NCBI GenBank assembly: GCA_001464375.1
Contig: LNEW01000078.1
Location: forward strand, 1 to 64,000
Reading direction: 5' to 3'
Source of the DNA: Rhodospirillales bacterium Ga0074136
Lineage (GTDB): Bacteria > Pseudomonadota > Alphaproteobacteria > Acetobacterales > Acetobacteraceae
Length of the DNA stretch: 64,000 bases
A program made the translations under genes and the position numbers. The first letter of the stretch is position 1. Each line of letters starts with the position of its first letter. The notes under the pieces were generated by a model that was not told the origin of the DNA, ran no database searches, and saw nothing but the letters and a program-made list of their open reading frames with translations. Below, piece after piece: positions 10,082 to 19,532 of this stretch.

Positions 10082-10115
10082 GAAAAAAGCCCCCTGATCG
10101 CTCAGGGGGCTTTGC
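10082..10115 (-). terminator. Rho-independent terminator downstream of tRNA-Pro
   Basis: Minus strand AAAGCCCCCTGA-GCGA-TCAGGGGGCTTTTTT. Confidence 0.85.
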
Positions 10116-10133
10116 CGCGGCGCGGGCGGGATC

Positions 10134-10210
10134 TGGTCGGAGTGAGAGGATTCGAACCTCCGGCCCCTGCGTCCCGAACACAGTGCTCTACCAGGCTGAG
10201 CTACACTCCG
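10134..10210 (-). tRNA. tRNA-Pro(CGG)
   Basis: CGGAGTGTAGCTCAGCCTGGTAGAGCACTGTGTTCGGGACGCAGGGGCCGGAGGTTCGAATCCTCTCACTCCGACCA; loop TTCGGGA, anticodon CGG, encoded CCA. Confidence 0.95.
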
Positions 10211-10373
10211 GTGCCGGCCCGCGCTGCGGAGGCGGCGGTATAGCGGCCCGCCCCCGGCCCCGCAAGCCGGTCGGCGCGCGCGACTTTGTCACGGGTCATT
10301 GCCGATCCGGGCTGGCACCATTAGGTCAGCGGCGCGTCATCCTGCGGCGCATGAACACATCGAGGGGACCTTC

Positions 10374-10811
10374 ATGAAGTCGTGGATTCTGGCGGGCGTC
10401 GCAATTGCGGCGATGGGCACGGCCGGCGCGGCCCTGGCGCAGGACGTCATTGCGCAGCGGCGCGAGGGCCTGCGCGGCATGGGGCGGCAGATGGAAGCGA
10501 TCAAGGCCGTGACCGATGCGCGCGGGGATACCCGCCCGCTGGTCGAACGCGTGGATGCCATGATCACCTTCTACCGCGGCCTGCCCGCCATGTTCCCCGC
10601 CGGCAGCGGCACCGGGGACACGCGCGCTCTGCCGACCATCTGGTCCGACCGCGCCGGCTTCGAGCAGGTGAACGCCAACATGGTCACGCAGCTGCAGGCG
10701 CTGCGCGCGGCCGCGGCCTCGGGCGATGTCGCGGCCACCACGGCCGCCTTCGGCCAGACCGGGGCGACCTGCGGCACCTGCCACCGCCCCTATCGCGGCC
10801 CGGCGCGCTGA
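10374..10811 (+). CDS. Cytochrome c prime family protein
   Basis: Signal peptide, RREGLRGMGRQMEAIKAV..., C-terminal haem site CGTCH. Confidence 0.88.
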   Translation: MKSWILAGVAIAAMGTAGAALAQDVIAQRREGLRGMGRQMEAIKAVTDARGDTRPLVERVDAMITFYRGLPAMFPAGSGTGDTRALPTIWSDRAGFEQVNANMVTQLQALRAAAASGDVAATTAAFGQTGATCGTCHRPYRGPAR

Positions 10812-10825
10812 GCTGAGCGCGCCCG

Positions 10826-11513
10826 TCAGGCGCCCATGCCCAGGCGCCTGACATACCACACGCCGAACGCCGCCACGGCCAGCAGCACCACGCCCAGCGC
10901 GGGGTGCGCCAGCCGTGGCGCCTTCGGATGCGAGGCCTGGATGGCCTTCATGCCGGTGACCATGGGCACCACCAGGTCGTGCCCCTTCACCAGCCGATAG
11001 GCGAAGACCGCCAGCACATGCACCAGCACCGCCAGCAGCAGCACGTTGATCAGCGTGGCATGCAGGTTGGTCATGCGCTCCGACGTCGCCTCGCTGACCC
11101 AGTTGGCGAGCGGCCCGTGCTGCGAATAGGTGAAGCCGACGTCGTGGTTGGCCATCAGCCCCGACACGCCCTGCATCGCGAGCAGCACCAGCAGCACCAC
11201 CACCATCCAGGCGCCGGCGGGGTTGTGCGTGGTCTCGGTGTCGGGGCCCGGCTGGCGGAACTTTCCCAATTGGCGGAAGGCGGCGACAGGGCCGCGCAGG
11301 AAGGTCCAGAAGCGCGCATTCTCCGACCCGAACAGCCCCCACAGGATGCGGAACCCGACCAGCGTCAGCAGCAGGTAGCCCGACCCGTAATGCAGGTTCC
11401 ACGCACCGGACTTGGCACTGAAATAGGACACCAGCACGCAGGACACCGCGCCCCAGTGGAACAGCCTGACCCAGCCATCCCACACCTTCACCGGCACCGT
11501 CTTCTCGCGCATG
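10826..11513 (-). CDS. Cytochrome b561-family membrane protein
   Basis: VPVKVWDGWVRLFHWGAVSCVLVSYFSAKSG...LHYGSGYLLLTLVGFRILWGLFGSENARF. Confidence 0.85.
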
Positions 11514-11583
11514 CGACCACTCCTGCTGCAGGCGCACCCTGCCATGGGGCGGGCGGTGGCGCGAAGCCTCCGGCAGGCGCCGC

Positions 11584-12351
11584 ATGACGGGATTCGGTGC
11601 GGTGCCGGCGGATGCCAGGGGGGCGCTGGTGGCGGTCGCGGTCGCGCTGGTGGCGCTAGTCGCGGCGCGGCTGGCGGGCTCGCCGGCGCTGCGCGGGCTG
11701 GCCGGCGCGCTGGGCCTCGCGGCGGGGTTCGTGGCGGTGACCGGGGTGGTCGGCGCATCGCCGCGGCAACTGCCCGAACGCCTGCCCATGCTGGCACTGG
11801 TCGCGCTCGGCGCCGCGGTCGCGGCCAGCCTGCCCAGGCGGTGGCTGCGGCTGGTCGCCGCCGTCGCCGGGGTGCTGGCGGGGGCATGGTGGCTGGCAGG
11901 CGCGCCGTTGCATCCCGACACGCTGCTGCGGGCCGCACCGGTCGCGATCGGGCTGGCGGCGGCAATGGGCCTCGCGGCGTGGCGGGGCGGCGGGGTAGTC
12001 ATGGCGGTCGCCTGGGCGGCGCTGGCGGCGGGCGTCGCGCTGGCCGCGGCGCGCGGTCCGCATGTGGCCTTCGCGCTGGCGGGGCTGGGGGCGGTGCTGG
12101 GCGCGGCGCCGGGCCGAAGCCTTGGGCTGGCGGCGGCGCGGGTGCCCTTCGGCATCATGCTGGCCGGCGTGGCGGCGGTGCCGGTGCTGGGCCGGGCGGC
12201 GCCGGCGGATTGGGCGGCGGCAGCCGCGCCGGCCTTGGCGCTGCTGGCCGGGCCCTGGATCGGCGCCCGCCTGCCGCGGCGGATCGGCCCCTGGCTGGGC
12301 CCCGCGCTGGCCGCGGCGCCGGCGCTGGGGGCCGTGCTGCTGCTGCGCTGA
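11584..12351 (+). CDS. Hypothetical Ala-rich multi-pass membrane protein
   Basis: Intact ORF with several predicted TM segments; no family recognised. Confidence 0.5.
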   Translation: MTGFGAVPADARGALVAVAVALVALVAARLAGSPALRGLAGALGLAAGFVAVTGVVGASPRQLPERLPMLALVALGAAVAASLPRRWLRLVAAVAGVLAGAWWLAGAPLHPDTLLRAAPVAIGLAAAMGLAAWRGGGVVMAVAWAALAAGVALAAARGPHVAFALAGLGAVLGAAPGRSLGLAAARVPFGIMLAGVAAVPVLGRAAPADWAAAAAPALALLAGPWIGARLPRRIGPWLGPALAAAPALGAVLLLR

Positions 12352-12359
12352 CCCCTGCG

Positions 12360-12779
12360 TCAGGCCGCCTGCGCCGTGTCCATGCCATCGGCCTCGAGCC
12401 GGTCGAGCCAGGGATCGAGGTCGAGCGCGAAGCGCACCATGGCGCTGACCAGGGCGATGGGATTCGCCGGCGCACCGAGCCGCGACAGCGCCTCGACCCG
12501 GATGCGATGGTCGGGCAGCAGCCGCGCCTGCCAGCCGGGCGGCAGGCTGGCCGGCAACTGGGCCAGCGCCGCGAAGGCCCGCCTGCGGTCGGCGCCGGGG
12601 TCGGCGGTCGAGGGTATGCGGGCGGCGTCCACTGCCATGCGCACCCCCTCGGCGCCGAGTTCGGCCCGGCAGGCGCGGCCGCGCCAGGCGAAGCGCAGGC
12701 AGGGCGCGGGATAAGGGTCGCGCGGCGCGAGCGCACCGTTCGACAGGACGGCGAAGGGGCCGAGGGCGAAGGTCTCCAT
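12360..12779 (-). CDS. Hypothetical protein
   Basis: METFALGPFAVLSNGALAPRDPYPAPCLRFAWRGRACRAELG...; convergent with the upstream membrane protein. Confidence 0.5.
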   Translation of the reverse strand: METFALGPFAVLSNGALAPRDPYPAPCLRFAWRGRACRAELGAEGVRMAVDAARIPSTADPGADRRRAFAALAQLPASLPPGWQARLLPDHRIRVEALSRLGAPANPIALVSAMVRFALDLDPWLDRLEADGMDTAQAA

Positions 12780-12827
12780 GGGTGCAGGGTTGTCCAGGAG
12801 GGATGAACACACCATAACCGGCCCCGC

Positions 12828-13505
12828 ATGGCCCTCGGACACAGTCTTCGCCTCGTGCTTGCACCGCCGCATCCGGCGGGGCGGCCCTTCCTCATTGGCG
12901 GGGGGGTGGCGGCGTTGCTTGGCCTGCTGCTGCTCGGCAACTGGCTGTTCTGGCTGGGCACCGCCTTCGTGGCGTTCTGCCTGTATTTCTTCCGCGACCC
13001 GGAACGCGTGGCTCCAGGGCGGCCGGGCCTGGTGATCGCGCCAGCGGACGGCAAGGTGGTCAGCATCGTGCCCGCCGTGCCGCCGGAGGAGCTGGGCCTC
13101 GGTCCCGCGCCGCGCTGGCGCGTCGCGATCTTCCTGTCGGTGCTGGACGTGCACGTGAACCGCATGCCGGTGGATGGCACGGTCACGCGGGTGGCGTATC
13201 GCCACGGCAAGTTCCTCAGCGCCAACCTCGACAAGGCGAGCGAGGAGAACGAGCGCAACGCGATCGCCCTGGCCTTGCCCGATGGGCGCGACCTGGCCGT
13301 GGTGCAGATCGCCGGGCTGGTGGCGCGGCGCATCCTGTCGGATGCAAAAGTCGGTGATGCCGTGCAGGCGGGCGATCGCTTCGGTATCATCCGCTTCGGC
13401 AGCCGCACCGACGTGTACCTGCCCGAGGGCGTGCAGGCGCTGGTGAGCGAGGGCCAGACCATGATCGGTGGCGAGACCGTGATTGCCGAACTGGGCGCCG
13501 CGTGA
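12828..13505 (+). CDS. psd: Phosphatidylserine decarboxylase proenzyme
   Basis: [13 protein letters not shown]...[12 protein letters not shown]...[15 protein letters not shown] (pyruvoyl cleavage at GS); next to pssA. Confidence 0.93.
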   Translation: MALGHSLRLVLAPPHPAGRPFLIGGGVAALLGLLLLGNWLFWLGTAFVAFCLYFFRDPERVAPGRPGLVIAPADGKVVSIVPAVPPEELGLGPAPRWRVAIFLSVLDVHVNRMPVDGTVTRVAYRHGKFLSANLDKASEENERNAIALALPDGRDLAVVQIAGLVARRILSDAKVGDAVQAGDRFGIIRFGSRTDVYLPEGVQALVSEGQTMIGGETVIAELGAA

Positions 13506-13584
13506 GCGGCGGCCCCGCTGACCGAAAGGCTGGGCCGGCGGGCACCGGAGGTCTGGATCGGCGCCGTCGCGCCGCGGGCGCGCC

Positions 13585-14457
13585 ATGACCGACCCGGGCC
13601 GCGTGAGGCGCCTGCGCCGACGCTTCCGCCCGCGCACCCGCCCGCGCTTCGAAGGCCTGTCATTCAACCGGCTGATCCCGAACATCCTCACCATGCTCGG
13701 CCTGTGCTGCGGGCTGGTGTCCATTCGCTTCGCCTTCGAGGGACGCTTCGACCAGGCCGCCGTGCTGATCGTGGTGGCGATGGTGATCGACGGGCTGGAC
13801 GGGCGCCTGGCGCGGCTGCTCAAGGCCACGTCGCGCTTCGGGGCGGAGTTCGACAGCCTGTCGGACTTCCTGTGCTTCGGCGTGGCACCGGGACTGATCC
13901 TGTATTTCTGGACCATGCAGGACTACCGCGCGCTGGGCTTCGCGCCCTGCCTGCTGTTCGCGGTGTGCATGGCGCTGCGACTGGCGCGGTTCAACGCCAC
14001 GCTCGATGTCGGGCCGGGCGTGAAGCCGGCCTATGCCTACAACTTCTTCACCGGCGTGCCGGCGCCGGCGGGCGCGGGCTGCGCGCTGTTCCCGCTGTTC
14101 CTCGGCCTGTGGCTGACCCAGATGGGGTGGGAGGGCATGGCGGCCGCGGTGCGCCACCCGGCCTTCGTCGGTCTGGTGATGGTGCTGGTGGCGGGGCTGC
14201 TGGTCAGCACCATCCCGACCTGGTCCTTCAAGAACTTCAAGATCCCGCGCCCATACGTGCTGCCGCTGCTGCTCGGCACCGGGCTTTTCGTCGCGCTGCT
14301 GCTGGCCGAACCCTGGGCGGCGCTGGCGATGGCGGGGGTGATCTACCTCGGCATGGTGCCGTTTTCGGTGCTCTCCTACCTGCGCCTGAAGCGCGAGGCG
14401 GAGAGCATGATCGAACCCGTGGTGGTGGCCGCCGGAGGCCATGGCGCCAGCGGCTGA
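13585..14457 (+). CDS. pssA: CDP-diacylglycerol--serine O-phosphatidyltransferase
   Basis: DGLDGRLARLLKATSRFGAEFDSLSDFLCFGVAPGLILYFW (CDP-alcohol phosphatidyltransferase motif). Confidence 0.93.
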   Translation: MTDPGRVRRLRRRFRPRTRPRFEGLSFNRLIPNILTMLGLCCGLVSIRFAFEGRFDQAAVLIVVAMVIDGLDGRLARLLKATSRFGAEFDSLSDFLCFGVAPGLILYFWTMQDYRALGFAPCLLFAVCMALRLARFNATLDVGPGVKPAYAYNFFTGVPAPAGAGCALFPLFLGLWLTQMGWEGMAAAVRHPAFVGLVMVLVAGLLVSTIPTWSFKNFKIPRPYVLPLLLGTGLFVALLLAEPWAALAMAGVIYLGMVPFSVLSYLRLKREAESMIEPVVVAAGGHGASG

Positions 14458-14598
14458 CTGTCCCGCGGAGGACGACGCCGACGCCGCGCTTCGCACCGCC
14501 GGGCCGGGCCGCGTAGCACCACCCGTCTCGGCGCTCACGCTGCCGGGCGTCGCCCCCGATGGGCTCGGGGCGACGCCGCACTTCACGACGGAGGGGCC

Positions 14599-15030
14599 AT
14601 GACGACGGGCGCGATTTCGCCGCGCGGCGCTGTGACGCTGAGGGTCGATGGAAGCACGGTGCGCGTCACCGGTGGGCCGTTCGATTCCCTGCCGGCCGGC
14701 GCGCGCGGCCTGTGCCTGGAGCCGCGCGCCGACCGGGTGGCCGAGGCCACCTGGCGCCTGGACGTGCCCGATTTCGGCGTACCGGAGGACGCCGCGCTGC
14801 GCGCCGTGCTGGACGCCATGCTGGCCGCGATGCGCACCGATCCCGCCGGCGCCTATCATGTCGGCTGTCGCGCGGGGCTGGGCCGTACGGGCATGGCGCT
14901 GGCCTGCCTGGGTGCCATGACCGGCGTGGCCGATCCCGTCGCCTGGGTAAGGGCCACCTACGATGCCGCGGCGGTGGAGACCCCGGCGCAGGCGGCGCTG
15001 GTCGCGCGCTTCGCCGTGCCAGGCGCGTAA
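14599..15030 (+). CDS. Protein-tyrosine/dual-specificity phosphatase-like protein
   Basis: AYHVGCRAGLGRTGMALAC matches the CX5R(T/S) P-loop. Confidence 0.6.
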   Translation: MTTGAISPRGAVTLRVDGSTVRVTGGPFDSLPAGARGLCLEPRADRVAEATWRLDVPDFGVPEDAALRAVLDAMLAAMRTDPAGAYHVGCRAGLGRTGMALACLGAMTGVADPVAWVRATYDAAAVETPAQAALVARFAVPGA

Positions 15031-15129
15031 CCGCGTCGCTGCCGGGGGCGAAGTCGCACTTGGCAAGCCCCGCGCGTCGCCACACTTGCGTAACGGGTGA
15101 TCCGCCCAGCCCCACGGAGTGACAGAACC

Positions 15130-16353
15130 ATGACCAGGTCGATCCGTCCGTCCGCCCTGCGCGTCGGGGCTGTCGCCCTGGCCGTGCTGCTCGGCGCTGC
15201 CACGCCGGCAGCCGCCCAGCCGGATCCCGAGACCATCGTCAATGCCTTCGAGGCCGTGCTCGGCCCGATCCGCACGCATCGCCCGAGCCACCCCAAGGGC
15301 CTGTGCGCCGCCGGGCATTTCACCGCGACACCCGATGGCACGCGGCTGTCGGTCGCGCCGGTGTTCAGCGGCCAGCGCAACACCGCGCTGATCCGCTTCG
15401 GCGTGGCTGGCGCCAACCCGAATGCGTCCGACAGCGCGCGGGGCACGCGTGGGTTGTCGATCCGCTTCGAATCGCCGTCGGGCGACCTGTTCGAGATGGC
15501 GAACATCTCCGCCCCGGTGTTCGGCGCGATGCACCCGCAGGCCTTCGTCGACGGCCTGCTGTCGCGTGCCAACGACCCCGCCACCGGCCGGCCGAACCCC
15601 GAGCGCGCGGCCGCCTATGCCACCTACCTCGCGGCCAACCCGTCGGTCGGCAACCAGGGCCGCTACATCGCAGCCAACGCCCCGCCCGTGAGCTTCGCGA
15701 CCACGCCGTACTGGGGCGTGAACACCTTCCTGTTCCGCGGCCAGGACGGCCAGGTGCGCCCGGCCCGCTGGGTGTTCGAACCGCGCGCGGGCGTGATGCG
15801 CCTGACGGCCGAGCAGATGCAGTCCATGGGTGCGAATTTCCTGGCCGACGAGCTCCGCCGGCGCGTTGCCGCCGGGCCGGTGGAGTTCGACATGGTGCTG
15901 CAATTCCCGGGGCAGGGGGATGACCTGCTGAACCCGACCATCGCCTGGCCGGATGACCGGCCGCGCACGGTGGTGGGGCGGCTGGCGGTGACGGCGGTGG
16001 AAGCCGGGCCGGGCGGGCCGTGCGACCCGATCAGCTTCATGATCCTGGACCAGGCGCCGGGGATCGAGATGAGCGACGATCCGATCCTGCAGGCGCGGGC
16101 GGCGGCGTATGCGGTGAGCCTGTCGCGGCGGGTCGGGGGAGGGAACTCCCCCGATCCCCCTCCTTTTTCTGGCACCTGGGAACTGACAGCCGAGGTCAGT
16201 TCCCGAACGACAAGCAACGGTGGGGGATTCGGGGGAGGTGTCCTCCCCCGTTCTTACTTCTTCCTGGCTTTCACGATCACGCCGTCGCTCTCCAGCGCCG
16301 CGATCTCCGCCTCGCTGAACCCGCGCGCCACCAGCACATCCCGCCCGTGCTGA
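15130..16353 (+). CDS. Catalase-like (SrpA-type) periplasmic protein; C-terminus extended into a repeat
   Basis: Signal peptide, HPKGLCAAGHFTATPDGTRLSVAPVFSGQRNTALIRFGVAGANPNASDSARGTRGLSIRF. Family similarity ends near SLSRR (~16133); the rest is repeat plus antisense of the neighbouring gene. Confidence 0.75.
   Translation: MTRSIRPSALRVGAVALAVLLGAATPAAAQPDPETIVNAFEAVLGPIRTHRPSHPKGLCAAGHFTATPDGTRLSVAPVFSGQRNTALIRFGVAGANPNASDSARGTRGLSIRFESPSGDLFEMANISAPVFGAMHPQAFVDGLLSRANDPATGRPNPERAAAYATYLAANPSVGNQGRYIAANAPPVSFATTPYWGVNTFLFRGQDGQVRPARWVFEPRAGVMRLTAEQMQSMGANFLADELRRRVAAGPVEFDMVLQFPGQGDDLLNPTIAWPDDRPRTVVGRLAVTAVEAGPGGPCDPISFMILDQAPGIEMSDDPILQARAAAYAVSLSRRVGGGNSPDPPPFSGTWELTAEVSSRTTSNGGGFGGGVLPRSYFFLAFTITPSLSSAAISASLNPRATSTSRPC
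16133..16246. repeat. Large imperfect inverted repeat: two head-to-head copies of a dispersed hairpin element
   Basis: + copy GGGGGAGGGAACTCCCCCGATCCCCCTCC...GGGAACTGAC; - copy GGGGGAGGACACCTCCCCCGAATCCCCCACC...GGGAACTGAC; centre GGGAACTGACAGCCGAGGTCAGTTCCC. Confidence 0.85.
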
Positions 16354-17470
16354 TTGAAGCGCGGCGGCGCGCTGCGGGCGCCGCCTGGCGTGCGCGACAG
16401 CTTGATCGGCGTGTTCAGCGCGCGGAAGTCGCCGATCTGCGCGACCATGTTGCGGAACGCCGTGCCTCATCCACATGGAGAACCGGGCCGGCAGGCAGCC
16501 CGGCGGCCAGCATGCGGCGGGTCAGCTCGTGCCCGTCCTCGTTCGCGAAGCGCGTGTTCAGCACCTCGGTCAGCGCGGCCTTGTTGACCACGCGCTCGCC
16601 ATTGGTGGCGAAGCGGGGATCCTTCGCGACCTCGGGAATGCCGAGGAAATCGCAGAACTTGCGGAAGGCGGGGTCGTTGCCGGCGGCGACGAAGATCTCG
16701 CAGGTTTTCGTGGTGAACTTGGAATAGGGCGCCAGGTTCGGGTGCGGATTGCCCGTCGCCATCGGCCGCTTGCCGGACAGGAAGAAATTGGCGGCATGCG
16801 GGTGCAGCAGCGCCATGCCGCAATCATGCAGCGTCATGTCGCAATACTGGCCGCGGCCGGAGCGTTCGCGTTCGTGCAAGGCCATCAGGATGGCGATGGT
16901 GCTGAACAGGCCGGTCGCGATATCCACGATCGGGTTGCCCAGCCGCGTCGGGCCGGAATCCTCGGTGCCGTTGATGGACATCAGGCCCACCATCGCCTGC
17001 AACACCGCGTCGTAGCCGGGGAAGCCGCCGAGCGGGCCTTCGCCGCCGAAGCCGGAGACGCGGCAATGGATCAGGCGCGGGAACTTCTCCGACAGCACGG
17101 CTTCGTAGCCCAGGCCCCACTTCTCCATGGACCCGGGCTTGAAGTTCTCGACCAGGATATCGGCGCCGTCGAGCAGCCGTAGCAGCACCTCGCGCCCCGC
17201 CGGCTTGGACAGGTCGAGGCCGACGGACCGCTTGTTGCGGTTCACGCCGACAAAATACGACGCATCGCCATCGGCGTTGAAGGGCGGGCCCCAGTCGCGC
17301 ACCTCGTCGCCCTGCGGCGGTTCGAGCTTGATGACCTCCGCCCCGTGGTCGGACAGCACCATGGTGCAATAGGGCCCACCCAGCACGCGGGTGAGGTCCA
17401 CCACGCGCAGCCCGGCCAGCGCGCCGGGCGACAGCGCTGCCGCGTTCCCGAGTGCTGCGTTGTCGTCCAT
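16254..17470 (-). pseudogene. CaiB/BaiF family CoA-transferase, apparent single-nt frameshift
   Basis: MDDNAALGNAAALSPGALAGLRVVDLTRVLGGPYCTMVLSDHGAEVIKLEPPQGDEVRDWGPP...GPVLHVDEA, then the frame breaks at ~16460-16475; tail RNMVAQIGDFRALNTPIKLSRTPGGARSAPPRFNQHGRDVLVARGFSEAEIAAL lies in another frame (16254..16448). Confidence 0.85.
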
Positions 17471-17529
17471 GTCCCGGTTCCTCCGATCGCGCGGCGGAAG
17501 ATGCGGCAGGCGCGGTCCTTTGTCGAACC

Positions 17530-17913
17530 TCAGGCGCCCAGTAGGATGGACAGGGCGAGCAGCGCCATCAGCCCGCCGGCGATGGCACCGACCAGCAGCG
17601 GCATGGGCGTGCCGGGCTGCAGAGCCGCGGGCTGGCCTGGCGGGTGGCACAGCGTGATGGCCTGGCTCGCCGCCACGCGCCCGCGCGCTGCGGGCACATG
17701 CAGCCGCACCGTGCGCACGGCCCCATCCGGGTCGGCGACGGCAATCTCGGTCAACGCGCCGGCGTCACGCGGGTCGGGCGCGGTTCGCACCACGCCTTCC
17801 ACCACGACCCAGCCGCGCCGCGCGCGCCACAGCGCCAGGCACACCCCGCCGAGCACCAGGCTGGCCGGCAGCACCAGCCACATCACCAGGGCATCGAGCC
17901 CGGGGTCGTTCAT
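17530..17913 (-). CDS. Hypothetical membrane protein (DUF3592-like)
   Basis: Two TM segments flanking a soluble domain; ATG overlaps the stop of the upstream CoA-transferase gene. Confidence 0.5.
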   Translation of the reverse strand: MNDPGLDALVMWLVLPASLVLGGVCLALWRARRGWVVVEGVVRTAPDPRDAGALTEIAVADPDGAVRTVRLHVPAARGRVAASQAITLCHPPGQPAALQPGTPMPLLVGAIAGGLMALLALSILLGA

Positions 17914-18656
17914 GCGGCGGCGCTGCGCCCCCAGATCCGGGCGCAGAATTCGGGATAGGTCTCGACCATCTCGTCGCAGACGCGCCCGCGCAGCAGGGCC
18001 AGTTCGGCCTCGGTCGGGTCGGGCGTGGCTGGGATGTCGCCCTCGGCATCGAAGGCGAAGCCGGTGGCGGCGCGCACGCTGTCCACCGTCTCGCCCGGAT
18101 GAAGGCTGGCCAGCGAGAAGCGCGCGCGGTCCGGGTGGAAACGGAACACGCATCGGCCGGTGACCAGGGCCTGCGCCGTGCCGCGGCGGAACACGCCGGG
18201 TGCCGAGACGCCCGGGGCCGAGATGTTGTCCACCTTGTCGACCAGCACGCGCGGGGAGTGTTCCTCGCGGAACAGGATGGTGCGCGGGGTCATGAAATAC
18301 ATGAAGGCTGAGCCGAAGGACCCGGGGAAGCGCACGCCCATCCCGGGCCATTCGCCGGTGCCCACCAGGTTCAGGTTGGCCTGGCCGTCGATCTGGCCGC
18401 CACCCAGGAAGAACAGGTCGATCCGCCCCTGGCCGGTCAGGTCGAACAATTCGCGCGTGCCCTCGGTGAAGGGGTTGCCCGATCGCCTGTGCAGCAGGGA
18501 CAGCCGCACATCGTGCCCGAGCAGCTTCACCAGCCAGCAGGCGGCCGCCGGCATGGGCGATGCCGCGCCCACCGCGATATGCCGCGCCGGCGGCGCCGAC
18601 GGGTCGAGGATGAGGCGCGCCAGCGCGGCGATGATGCGTTCTTCCGGCGCGATCAT
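17910..18656 (-). CDS. CoA-transferase beta subunit (glutaconate CoA-transferase subunit B-like)
   Basis: MIAPEERIIAALARLI...DLFFLGGGQIDGQANLNLVGTGEWPGMGVRFPGSFG; overlaps its alpha partner. Confidence 0.85.
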   Translation of the reverse strand: MIAPEERIIAALARLILDPSAPPARHIAVGAASPMPAAACWLVKLLGHDVRLSLLHRRSGNPFTEGTRELFDLTGQGRIDLFFLGGGQIDGQANLNLVGTGEWPGMGVRFPGSFGSAFMYFMTPRTILFREEHSPRVLVDKVDNISAPGVSAPGVFRRGTAQALVTGRCVFRFHPDRARFSLASLHPGETVDSVRAATGFAFDAEGDIPATPDPTEAELALLRGRVCDEMVETYPEFCARIWGRSAAA

Positions 18657-19483
18657 TCGGCGGCGACCTTCTGCGCGGCGCCGAGGACCTCGCGGTCCAG
18701 CCAAGCGCGGAAGCCGTCCGCGGTCTTGGCCGCGCGGGCGTAGTCGGCGACATACGCGGCGTCGAAGCCGTATTCGTCGAGCAGCGCGGCCGGGCGCGCG
18801 CCGCGTTCGGCGATGGCGACGGCATTGATGTAGGTCGCGCTGATGGTCCCGGAGGCGAGCCGTTCATCCTCCAGGAAATTGCCGGGCACCACGCGCTCCA
18901 CCGTCACCAGCGCGGCCTTCGCGGCGTGGGCGATGGTGGCGCATTCGCGCCGCCGGCCGAGCCAGACGTTCCCCTCGTCATCGGCCATCGCGGCGTGGAA
19001 GATCGCGAAATCGGGCTGCTTCGCCGGCAGCAGCACGACCGGGTCGGCGCCGTCTTCCGCAAACGGGTTCGGCACGACCTTCCAGTCGGGGCGGTTGGCC
19101 AGGATGTCGGAGCCGATCAGCCCGCGCAGCGGCATGAAGGGCACGCCCTTCTCGGCCGCCTGCAGCATGGTGTGGATGGCCGGGCAGGTGGCGTCGCGCA
19201 CCGTGATGGACCCGGCCTTGAGCGCGGCGGAAAACCGCGGCGCGAAGCCGGCCTCGCCGAGCGAGACGGCCGAGGTCTCGACCTCCGCCACGCAGCCGGC
19301 GCCGATCAGGATGTCGGTGGCGAAGCCGCTCACCGGCACGCCCAGCAGGCGCAAGCGCCGCGCCCCGCGCCGGATCAGCGCCTTGGCGATGGCAACCGAA
19401 GGCAGGGAATTGTCGGGCGGAAGCGCGACCAGCGCGCCATCGGGAATGCGCGCGGCGAGGTCATCGGCGGATGGCAGCAGCAT
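18653..19483 (-). CDS. CoA-transferase alpha subunit (glutaconate CoA-transferase subunit A-like)
   Basis: MLLPSADDLAARIPDGALVALPPDNSLPSVAIAKALIRRG...MPLRGLIGSDIL. Confidence 0.85.
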   Translation of the reverse strand: MLLPSADDLAARIPDGALVALPPDNSLPSVAIAKALIRRGARRLRLLGVPVSGFATDILIGAGCVAEVETSAVSLGEAGFAPRFSAALKAGSITVRDATCPAIHTMLQAAEKGVPFMPLRGLIGSDILANRPDWKVVPNPFAEDGADPVVLLPAKQPDFAIFHAAMADDEGNVWLGRRRECATIAHAAKAALVTVERVVPGNFLEDERLASGTISATYINAVAIAERGARPAALLDEYGFDAAYVADYARAAKTADGFRAWLDREVLGAAQKVAAE

Positions 19484-19532
19484 GGGGCGGCTCCTTTGCA
19501 GGTCTCGCGCGACTGCACTACGGCTCCATCGG

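Noticed and set aside
14546-14577. Terminator after pssA (GGCGTCGCCCC...GGGGCGACGCC)
   Set aside because: Good hairpin but no T-tract; kept out of the features as unsupported.
13660-16476. 938-aa minus ORF, and similar long ORFs such as 55243..58137 (-) upstream of hisG, 2750..4519 (-), 37406..39541 (+)
   Set aside because: Arg/His/Gly/Ala-rich translations overlapping well-supported genes on other frames; typical spurious ORFs in high-GC DNA.
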